Source: Glandiceps talaboti
Taxonomy: Eukaryota; Hemichordata; Enteropneusta; Spengelidae
NCBI RefSeq assembly: GCF_964340395.1
Contig: NC_135563.1
Coordinates: forward strand, 20,537,651 to 20,597,650
DNA: 60,000 nucleotides
Reading direction: 5' to 3'
Shown here: one piece after another, positions 38,901 to 60,000 of the stretch
How the letters are laid out: every line of letters starts with the position of its first letter
Numbering within the stretch: the stretch's first letter is position 1
Notes under the pieces: model-generated
What the model was told of the DNA's origin: nothing
The model's database searches: none
The model's input: the letters and a program-made list of their open reading frames with translations, nothing else
Program-made: the position numbers and the translations under genes

Positions 38901-39060
38901 ATGGCAAGAAGAAAAACAGAAAGTGATTCGATACCAGAAACAATTGCAACTCAACTATATCCACATGTTCCGCAAAAACAAAAACCTTGAGAAGGATATT
39001 CAAAATTTGACTGTTGAACAGCAAAGACGAAGTATGAATGGAGTAGTAGATCATGTATAG
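22040..39060 (+). CDS. LZTS: LZTS (leucine zipper putative tumor suppressor / Fez1) family gene, four coding exons
   Basis: Joined coding segments: 22040-22207, 26025-26657, 32526-32702 and 37273-39060, all in phase 0, giving about 921 residues. Landmarks seen: N-terminal MGSVSSLL, PITPVSGKLER followed by LIKPIAVRPI, YEEKQQVW, QICQKSGEISLLK (near residue 378) and VIRYQKQLQLNYIHM (near residue 880). All match landmarks I recall from vertebrate LZTS1, LZTS2 and LZTS3, in the same order, with LZTS2 closest. The family consists of coiled-coil scaffolds acting at the cytoskeleton, junctions and postsynaptic sites; the molecular role here is inferred from family. Odd points: about 500 residues separate the two C-terminal landmarks, where I recall fewer than 200 in vertebrates, and the C-terminus is VVDHV rather than TEI. 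The start was chosen at MGSVSS by family; an upstream in-frame ATG at 21950 (ACCATGG context) is the alternative. The symbol names the family, not a specific paralog. Confidence 0.93.
22208..26024 (+). other. LZTS intron between exons 1 and 2
   Basis: 3817 bases, GTGAGT...ACACAG. Contains the 30-bp minisatellite (22,930-23,490). The rest is AT-rich without recognisable repeats or ORFs. Confidence 0.85.
22930..23490. repeat. 30-bp minisatellite, about 19 copies
   Basis: Unit consensus contains GACTGTGCCAGACAACCC then ATTTTATC; two variants alternate at one spot (TCCGAGAC and TCAGGGAC). Most units are 30 bases, so several frames on both strands stay open (periodic VPDNPILS / SGTVPDK). One 27-base unit (near 23066) and one 28-base unit (near 23265) break that, the latter shifting frame. 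Confidence 0.97.
26025..26657 (+). CDS. LZTS: LZTS exon 2, Ser-rich basic N-terminal region
   Basis: Acceptor CTACACAG ends at 26024; donor CAG|GTGAGT follows 26657. It encodes exactly 211 residues (57-267). It starts HKEKRLIKPIAVRPI, which continues the GKLER segment as in vertebrate LZTS2, then runs through a disordered stretch rich in Ser, Asn, Arg and Pro with SSISS and SRSSQSS clusters. It ends in the acidic helix start EEDEMENIYELKQKIQ. No catalytic domain is visible. The Ser clusters may be phosphorylation sites, by inference only. Confidence 0.92.
26658..32525 (+). other. LZTS intron between exons 2 and 3
   Basis: 5868 bases, GTGAGT...CATAG. Contains (TG)n at 30378-30415, a short G run near 28650, and a 45-base imperfect duplication near 30,990-31,060 (CATCACAC..GTGACTGCAGTSTGTGAC). 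No exon between them is needed by phase or family comparison. Confidence 0.8.
30378..30415. repeat. (TG)n microsatellite
   Basis: Nineteen uninterrupted TG units in the second LZTS intron. Confidence 0.98.
32526..32702 (+). CDS. LZTS: LZTS exon 3, first coiled coil
   Basis: Acceptor GCCATAG ends at 32525; donor ACAG|GTAAAG follows 32702. It encodes 59 residues (268-326), beginning EQESQITLLRQTMEQNEQ and containing VYEEKQQVWEEE, which lines up with the YEERQRHW segment recalled from LZTS2. The composition is Glu/Lys/Gln-rich with heptad-like hydrophobics. Both boundaries are phase 0. The residue count up to exon 4 matches LZTS2 without a gap, so no exon appears to be missing between exons 3 and 4. 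Confidence 0.9.
33153..33287. repeat. (TG)n-(CG)n tract, 135 bp
   Basis: About 50 TG units run directly into an alternating (CG)8 and TGCGTGCACGCG: strictly alternating purine-pyrimidine, a Z-DNA-forming type of sequence. Confidence 0.98.
34239..34505 (+). mobile_element. tRNA-derived SINE
   Basis: Pol III A-box-like TGGCCCAGCAGTTAGC (34252) and B-box-like GGTTGGAACCC (34297-34307) at tRNA spacing, followed by a central region with CCCTGGGGGTACTCTAGTTT (a degenerate form of the GGGTACTCCGGTTTCCTC motif recalled from several animal SINEs) and an ATTATTATTAATTAA tail. It lies in an LZTS intron, same strand. Confidence 0.75.
35935..36213. repeat. TG microsatellite and 50-bp minisatellite (4 copies)
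   Basis: GTGCTAATATGTGTCTCAGT starts at 36021, 36071, 36121 and 36169; each unit also has GTGTGCCCATCTGGTG. Preceded by (TG/CG)n from 35935. Confidence 0.97.
36739..37186. repeat. 34-38 bp minisatellite just upstream of LZTS exon 4
   Basis: About 13 units of CTGTGAGGGCACACATCAAT / GTGTACATGGATG, with a CTGTATCTGAGGCACAC variant interspersed. The array ends about 87 bases before the exon 4 acceptor, close to where a branch point would lie. Confidence 0.95.
37273..39060 (+). CDS. LZTS: LZTS exon 4, terminal exon with expanded coiled coil
   Basis: Acceptor TGTGTAG ends at 37272; the stop TAG is 39058-39060. It encodes 595 residues (327-921), almost all coiled coil with continuous Leu/Ile spacing and Glu/Lys/Gln richness. 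QICQKSGEISLLK lies near residue 378, and VIRYQKQLQLNYIHMFRK lies about 42 residues before the end, both strong LZTS landmarks. Between them lies a block of internally similar segments of the type KEKLxQxE/ExxL. The protein ends NGVVDHV. The start is fixed by the splice acceptor, not by an ATG. Confidence 0.95.
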   Translation: MYQLETKKKELLLELDKVKQEKDQLDRKVGTLNDERSSYENQVEDANWQICQKSGEISLLKSQLKETKEELSHKTNELVGLKSHVKDIQLVVEDRENQVKVMKVRLSDKDSELSEKGAEMNTIEKRILQESRREMSTISSEIEHLKLKLCQKENELSAEKFEVLQLQEMKEELERKLGKMEKDLIALREAATLKDNELAQEKCEVLYLREVHEKLSQQIADKNDDIVNLQSRLKQVGENHLEVTAIKEKLIQRERDVAACEEKLGQIESEKDGEISTLHRRLSQKECEISAIQAKLNQVERERAVLQAKVARLKDNNNVGHQKHSEQKQLEQDFTRLQVEVTKQERLLLEQNSEITLVKQQHEIDIKRLKSQFSKQEKDSMMWKEKAMQREGEIRNVREKLNSRENDAAIMRGKLAQHEGHEICVQSQNIALKKEIADLKEKMQTLKSENISLEVKVGKGRSENHILQGKFDKVTNEVRGLKNQLDTTLRNELISQSDDAKEQKSSAVIDSCQAEILRLKTELKEAKDKIDEQQTTFEREQAVWQEEKQKVIRYQKQLQLNYIHMFRKNKNLEKDIQNLTVEQQRRSMNGVVDHV

Positions 39061-39215
39061 TACCGATTTACAGACATTACTGCCAATAACCTTTGACCTC
39101 GGAGTTGTGGTATAGATGTAACCTTTGACCTAATAAGTGAAACATTGCATTAAGTTTCAAGTGATTGACAGATAATCTTTCTATGAAGCATAGCATCAGC
39201 CACAACTTTAACACT

Positions 39216-39221
39216 AATAAA
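39216..39221 (+). promoter_or_regulatory. Candidate LZTS polyadenylation signal
   Basis: An exact AATAAA lies 156 bases after the LZTS stop, followed by AGTGTTATG. It is the first canonical hexamer downstream of the stop. Other AT-rich hexamers follow, so the actual cleavage site is uncertain. Confidence 0.5.
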
Positions 39222-41933
39222 CAGTGTTATGAATTTACGTAACTATGGTAATAATGGCTATTTTATTGTGTTTATTTTCAAATTGAAAACTTTCGTAAAC
39301 ACTTTCAGAATATTTTGAAAGTTAGAAATTGTGTGAAACTTAACTCTCCATTGTATGGAATTTGGTAAAAATGTACTCAAACTATGGAAAGTTCCCAACA
39401 ATGTGTAGGGATAGTACACTTCATGTTTTCTCATTGTGTAGTAATACAACTAAAATAGCCGATATCATTAAATTTTAACATTAAAACTGCTCAAAACAAC
39501 TGAGAACAACTGCAGAATTAGATTGTGTGTACATCCTTGTCACCCTTGTGTAACTACGGCATTCATTTCATATTTTCTATATAATATCTATAAATGTTTG
39601 TGTAGATTTGAAAAAGAAATTTACATGGGCTGAAGTTTCAAGTAAGTTTTCATGTACTGATGAAATGTTAGCTAATGACAGATTTTGAATGTTGGCAACA
39701 ACCACACATCTCATCAGTCAGCTGCAAATCAAACATCTCATTACTCAGCAGATTTTTTATTTCATTATACTGTACTCCATTACATACAATTTGTTGCCAT
39801 GGGAACTGAAAACTTTTAAATATCATGGCTCAGATGAATTATTAATTTTTGTGTTTGTAGAAAAGTTTGATATATAAAAGGCATAGTGTTGTGTATTTTC
39901 ATTCATTATTGATGTATGTTTATCTAGTTTATTGTTGTTTACTGTTTTGTTTACTTGTTTCAAATACTTGCCTAAGATCGTCAGGAAAGTGGCTTTTTGA
40001 AATTGTAGCAATTTTATTTAAATATACGCAGCTGTTTCTGAAAATATAGCAATATCCGGCATGTTTGAATGCCAATGTACAATTTTGCTGTTGGAATTAC
40101 CACTGGAATGTTTATCAATATTGCTTTGATATTTCTTGTCAGAAAAAGTAATCCCCAAGTACCTTTAAGGCATGAGTAGAAAAGAAAGACTTAAAATACA
40201 ACTGACCCTTAGTCTTGGTTGTAATACAAATGGGTTGTTACAAGTAATATTTCTGTTATTCGTTTATTTATACTTTGATAAGATTCAGATAGAATCTACT
40301 ATATAAGTAATTTGTGTTAAAATTGTATACCTTTGAACTTGACTTGATATATATACTGCTTCAACAGCTGTTACATGAATTCATAGTGGTAAATTAATAT
40401 GTAGCAGAGATGCTGCTTTGACAAATTTCTTATTGAGATTTAGATCACGTCAGTCTTCTTAGAAAAAAATGGATGGAGAATATATTGTTCGTGGTTCCAA
40501 GAATCAGTAGAACAGTGGATATAGTTACTTTGGAATGATACATTTGAAATGGATGCTATGTTTTGATCTTTCTACTGTGGATCACGATCACATTATTCAG
40601 CATTTATGTCTCGCTCCAAAATGGTGGTATTAATTAAATCACTGCATGACCAAGGTCAGCAGTAGCTGGTTTGAAAGTGCATTTGTTTCCAATTTACCAT
40701 TCCAAAGTAAACCATATTACTGTCCAAAAAAAATTGGATGTTTCACTTTAGCCTTGACAGGTAAAATTAAAACCTTTCAGGCATCACAGACAAAATGCAA
40801 GAATTTTCTCTGCAAAGTCTGACTTTCATACTTTTTTCTGGAGTGTTCTTTTCAAACTTTACAGGCCAGTCTCACTCCAATCTTTAATTACAGGCCAGTT
40901 TCACTCCATTTATTGATTGCAATCTTTATAAACCTGTTTGACTTCATTCATTCATTCATTGTTTCTCTTTAATAGTGTTACCTATGCCATGTGAATACAA
41001 GAGTCATATATTTTTATAGTTTCATACAGTGAGTTAGTAGCCACAGTCAGTATTATGAACTGACTCTTTTAGTCACCTTCCATTTGGATTAGCATTACAA
41101 GTGTAAGGCAAATTTAAACTGTAATATACAGGCTGAAATAAAGAAGATGGGTGGTCTCAATATACTAAAAAAATAAATTATTTAGTCCTTCTGTGTGTTT
41201 TTCCCCACATTAAAAGTAAAAAATTCCTCATACCACCTCAACTGTACTGTATTATTATAAACTGTATTATTACGTTCTTGCGACTGTTGAACCAAAGATG
41301 ACACAAGAATTTGTTCTGAAACTTTTACCTAAACAAGGTTTGATCAAGTGCTGAATTCTCCATAATTATGCACACGTTAAAACTTTCGTACAGTTTGTGG
41401 TTGGTTGGTTGGTTGTAATATGAAACCACACATATTCTTTATTTTCAATATAAATTCTCCACAAACAGAAGCCATTTTGTTGAGATAATGAAACGGTTAA
41501 ACATTTACAAACTCAATTTTCCAGGCAAAACTTTGGGCAGTAATTGCAATGAGAAAGTTGTTTAAGTATAAACAAAAGAATCGAAAATGTGTGTGATAGA
41601 GGGCAGTACTGTTTTGTTTTGTGAAAATTGCAATAGAGGCAGAAGGTGACATTACTCAATGTCGAGAGTATAGAAGTTGGTGATATTTAGGATGACATTT
41701 TGTGTTTTACTCCTAAAGTCTTCCACCAGGCATCTTAATATAGATTGGTACAAAGAGTGTGAGCCAAGACTATGAATGTTATGTATTCCAGTTAGCTAGG
41801 AAGAAGTTCAAATAATTCTTTAACAAGTTATGAAACCATTAATAAAGAAATGGTATTTCAGTTTTTGCGTTATAACAACATGTACTTTCATTTTTATCAC
41901 AACTGAATTGTTAAATGTTCAGTTGTGTAATGT

Positions 41934-42116
41934 GTGTGTGTGTATGTATGTATGTGTGTGTGTGTGTGCATGTGTGTGTATGTATGTATGGATGTGTGCA
42001 CGCATGTGTATGTATACGTGTGTGCATTTGTGTGTATGTATACGTGTATGTGTGGACGCGTGTGTGTGTATGTATACGTGTATGTATGTATGTATGTGTG
42101 TGTGTGTGTATATGGT
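41934..42116. repeat. (TG)n/(TATG)n compound microsatellite
   Basis: TG runs broken by TATG and three TATACGTGTRTG steps. Confidence 0.97.
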
Positions 42117-42190
42117 ATACATGCAAGCATAGTTTGATGTTTAAATTAACTATATTTTAAAGTGTTTTCTTACAGGTTAACTTTATTTTC

Positions 42191-42227
42191 TCCCCCATAA
42201 CCCCCACCCCCCACCCCCCCCCCCCCT
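42191..42227. repeat. Poly-C block
   Basis: CCCCC runs separated by ATAA and A, ending in about 14 C. The minus strand is G-rich with at least four G runs of 5 or more, so quadruplex formation is possible. Confidence 0.9.
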
Positions 42228-43779
42228 TTCGGATCCTGTGACCTAACATCAGATTTCTCCATCATTGATTGTTACTATGGTGAAATTATTGACTGAATGC
42301 AATTTCAGTATCATAACAAATTACTTTTGTTGACAACTGTTAACATTATAACTCAACTGGTGCCTAAAAGATCATTTATGGATATCAACACTCAATTGTA
42401 ATCTAAAACTGATTTAGATAAGGTTGTATGATGGATTTTAGACTTTAAATAGATTCCACTGAGTATTGGCTAACCGTTACAAAAATTGTCTCAAATAGAG
42501 AAAATATTGGTGCGGAAGTGAATGTTACTGTATACCCAGTCTAAGAAAGATGATAAATATATAAGGTCAACTGTAGATGGCAGTATACCTCCTCAAACTC
42601 AATTTCTTCACAAAGGTCAAAAAACGTGAAATTGCGACTGTTTGCAGTCTCAAAATGACTTATTGCGTAATAGTTGAAAAATGTCACTTTCCTTTTGTTG
42701 GTAGTAATAAAACATGTCCATGGCAAATCATATTTTAGCAGACTTATACTAGAAAACATGAACTTTTGAGTACATTCTAGATAATTTAGGATAAATATAT
42801 AAAATAATCATAGAAATATAACCACAAAATCTTTATATTTTCAAAAAATTCTTTCGAATCTGAATGCATACAAAATAGTTTTCATAGTCTGATTAATGTT
42901 GAATTCATCAACTCACCGAAACTCACTGACATTTCTTTTGATAAATCAATCTTTTATTGCATAACAACACAAATAATATACAGAATACACAAATGACACA
43001 GAAATAAAGTGAATGCAATACCATCCTTTAACCAGCTGCTGAAGGACTGTTTACAAGAATTTTTCCAAGAGGAAGTTCATCATCTGAGGTCAAAATATGC
43101 AAAAATTTACTTTTATCATTTAACGTTAGAATGAACATTTGAATTATTAAATGACAAAGAAAAAGGTGCCTTTCTTTGTATAATGAGAACAAAGAATTAA
43201 ATGATGAAATTCATCTACCATATATTAACAAAATTTAAGGAATCTTTCATCTACAGGAATCTGAGGAGTAGCAGTGTTTGATCTAGGATTTGTAATACAT
43301 GTAACATCAAAAGGGGGCCATGAAAAATGGACCAAATTTTAGCCCATATTTAGGTGTCCGAAAGCGAGAAGATAATATTAAATTGCTGATAACAACACAT
43401 CATTTGGAAAGCTAGATATTATGTGTACCTGAATTGTGTGAATACTGGAATACTGAAATCTAAGGTGTGCTAGTAACAGTATTAGTTGTCCGAAGTTACC
43501 AACCAGACTACATATCAATGGATGATGGGCTGCATGACAACAAACAAAAGACAGGTATATTTCAGAATTCTTTATTGCAACAAGTAATTACATTTATAAA
43601 GTTGTAATAGTACAACATCAGCACAAAAAAAGTGCCAATTCTGGAATACTGAAACCCTTGATTTTCAAATAATTGTGAACTTGTCAGTTCAAATTGATTT
43701 CACATGTTTAATGTAAAATTGTTCATGTGTTCATAGCTCAGTTTTGCCGTTAAACACACTTGATTACTACATTCGTACC

Positions 43780-44330
43780 TGAGTAATATTACGACTCCGC
43801 TTGACATTCAGATACGGTTCCTAAATTACAGGTTCTTCAACTGCCTCATTTGTTGCAGTAACATCGATAGACTGTCGTAAAAATGAGAGCGTTTACATTG
43901 CCGGTGTGCCATGTCGTCAGTTTCAAGTTATATACATTGCGTCCGCTCCATAAACCTCCAATTTAGTCATGTCAACAAAACAACGTGGTTGTCTGCACAC
44001 ACGCTCTAAAGGTTTTACCATAGTTGAAGGCTATACATATATTACCCATATTCCATTGTGACAACTCGCGTTACTCTTATACCAATAGACTGACATAGAT
44101 AGATGGGTAATAAATACTACAACTAAGCCGTTGGCGGCTACGGCCTGGCGCTCGGCAGAGACTCAGCTTTTTTCCGAGCTCAGACTGAGCACACGTACAT
44201 CAACCAGCAAATTTCTTGCACACAGAGATCAAAACTGCGCCGATCATGATTTTTGTGTGCAAATTGCACAATGGCGCGGCCTAGATCAAACACCGGGAGT
44301 AGGCCGTCTACCCAACTCAATTTGAATATT
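43780..44330. other. CpG-bearing patch in the convergent spacer, function unknown
   Basis: Many more CpGs than flanking DNA (GGCGGCTACGGCCTGGCGCT, AATGGCGCGGCCTAG). It contains an inverted TATTACCCAT / ATGGGTAATA pair (44,039 and 44,104). It could be a decayed transposon, an unseen first exon/promoter, or an insulator; I recognise none. Confidence 0.35.
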
Positions 44331-45027
44331 ATAATCCCAAATTCTAAATGTAGTCACTTGTTTTTTTAAATATAAATATCAATTGCCTTTATTTGTCATA
44401 TTATCAGAAATTGGATAATACATACATCTGATAAATTTCTGTTCATAGTTAAAACAAAAATTGCACAACAAATCATACACACAGTACACTAAATAATTAT
44501 TTCAAAAGATTTTCAAACACACTTTGAATATAACAAAATTAATGAGAAACATGTCTATTTAGTTTACTAAGAGCATGCATAAATCAGTTTTAAATTGAAT
44601 TCAGAAAAATTTCGACAACTTTTACAAATAATTGATTTTGTAATATTTCCATAAAGTCCAAAGTTACTATATTCTGTGAAAGTACACACATTATATATAT
44701 ATATGACTGAAATTTATTCTGACAGTTAAATATATCTGTTTGATAGAAATTATCAATAAATATGTTAAAAACTGAACACACAATGATTAAATCTTAATTT
44801 GGGTACTGGTATATAAATAATATAATTCTAAAAATAATCTGCATACTATGAAAGAGAAACACACACCAACAAAATACTGAGGATCTCAAAAGATTCATAT
44901 TCATGAAATAAAACAAATGATAAATAAATGTAATTCATATTTCATAATTGTACCTGCTTGTATCAACTTAGCTTTCTCTTTATCCACGTATTTGTTGCCA
45001 TAGTAACATGATTGGACGGTCAATGAA
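44331..45027. other. DUOX 3' UTR and flank
   Basis: AT-rich, with the candidate poly(A) hexamers (44713, 44388) and the left part of the tail duplication. Nothing else seen. Confidence 0.55.
44713..44718 (-). promoter_or_regulatory. Candidate DUOX polyadenylation signal
   Basis: The minus strand reads AATAAA about 410 bases after the DUOX stop; it is the first canonical hexamer downstream. A second lies at 44388-44393. Choice between them cannot be made from sequence. Confidence 0.4.
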
Positions 45028-45090
45028 CTAAAAGTTTTCAAAGTAATGAGCAGTGTCTTTGTTTTGAGAGTTGGTGTTGTGGTATGTTTG
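45028..45090 (-). pseudogene. Duplicated copy of the DUOX C-terminal coding end, in 3' UTR
   Basis: About 99 bases downstream of the true stop the minus strand reads SQNKDTAHYFENF and TAG, clearly a second copy of the last 15-20 codons, shortened by several codons but still keeping the motif and the stop in one frame. Flanking GTTGCCATAG-AAC repeats (44,994 and 45,090) show it is a tandem duplication of roughly 96-99 bp. There is no evidence that it is translated. Confidence 0.8.
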
Positions 45091-45126
45091 TTGCCATAGA
45101 AACCGAGTGGTTAGCCCATCAATACA

Positions 45127-59964
<14,838 letters not shown>

Positions 59965-60000
59965 CTGAAAGTAAAGCATACTTTAGTCATCTGCAATATT

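Larger units (their letters stand above)
39061..43779. other. Convergent intergenic spacer, left part
   Basis: Includes the LZTS 3' UTR, a TATG/TG microsatellite (41,934-42,116) and a poly-C block (42,191-42,227). No exon seen. Small paired motifs ACAGGCCAGTYTCACTCCA at 40,861 and 40,891. Otherwise AT-rich. Confidence 0.6.

Noticed and set aside
37273-39060. Generic myosin, golgin or centrosomal coiled-coil protein
   Set aside because: The specific MGSVSS, SGKLER, QKSGEISLLK and YQKQLQLNYI landmarks in order identify the LZTS family.

Overview
The window is nuclear DNA from a multicellular animal. Split genes, GT-AG introns of 0.2 to 6 kb, AT-rich spacer DNA and many microsatellites, minisatellites, MITE-like elements and SINEs show this. 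The two protein genes are animal families (LZTS and DUOX). Fairly compact introns plus heavy satellite and MITE content suggest an invertebrate, perhaps marine, but I cannot name the species or phylum. There is no sign of bacterial DNA, CRISPR, rRNA or a canonical tRNA gene.

Layout. 1-21,896: no secure coding exon. It holds a 1.4 kb repeat element with a 114-bp higher-order array (1104-2478), long simple repeats (CAT, TGTC, CATA), a tandem repeat carrying CTCF-like motifs (about 13,990-14,275), two inverted-repeat MITEs (14,615-14,859 and 15,312-15,670) and one exon-like segment (16,785-16,916) that may be an upstream LZTS exon. 21,897-39,060, plus strand: four exons of a leucine zipper putative tumor suppressor (LZTS/Fez1) family gene, apparently complete at the 3' end, with a C-terminal coiled coil far longer than in vertebrate members. 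39,061-45,126: tail-to-tail intergenic spacer with a CpG-bearing patch. 45,127-59,964, minus strand: 17 exons of a dual oxidase (DUOX) gene, about 924 residues from the first intracellular segment through the EF-hands, the ferric-reductase membrane core and the FAD/NADPH dehydrogenase module to the stop codon. The peroxidase-like ectodomain lies beyond the right edge.

The DUOX introns hold the oddest DNA. An 80-bp satellite (54,843-57,990) is split by a 1.8 kb DNA transposon with a TTA target duplication, which carries its own open frame and a spliced-looking, polyadenylated 3' gene end. An 88-bp tandem array copies the end of one DUOX exon together with its splice donor. The last coding segment, including the C-terminal HYFENF motif and stop, is duplicated in the 3' UTR. 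One DUOX intron uses a GC donor.

The two genes are convergent and I see no functional link: LZTS is a cytoskeletal/junctional/postsynaptic-type scaffold, DUOX a membrane enzyme making hydrogen peroxide. Exon boundaries come from splice consensus, phase continuity and recalled family sequence; no alignment or database search was run.
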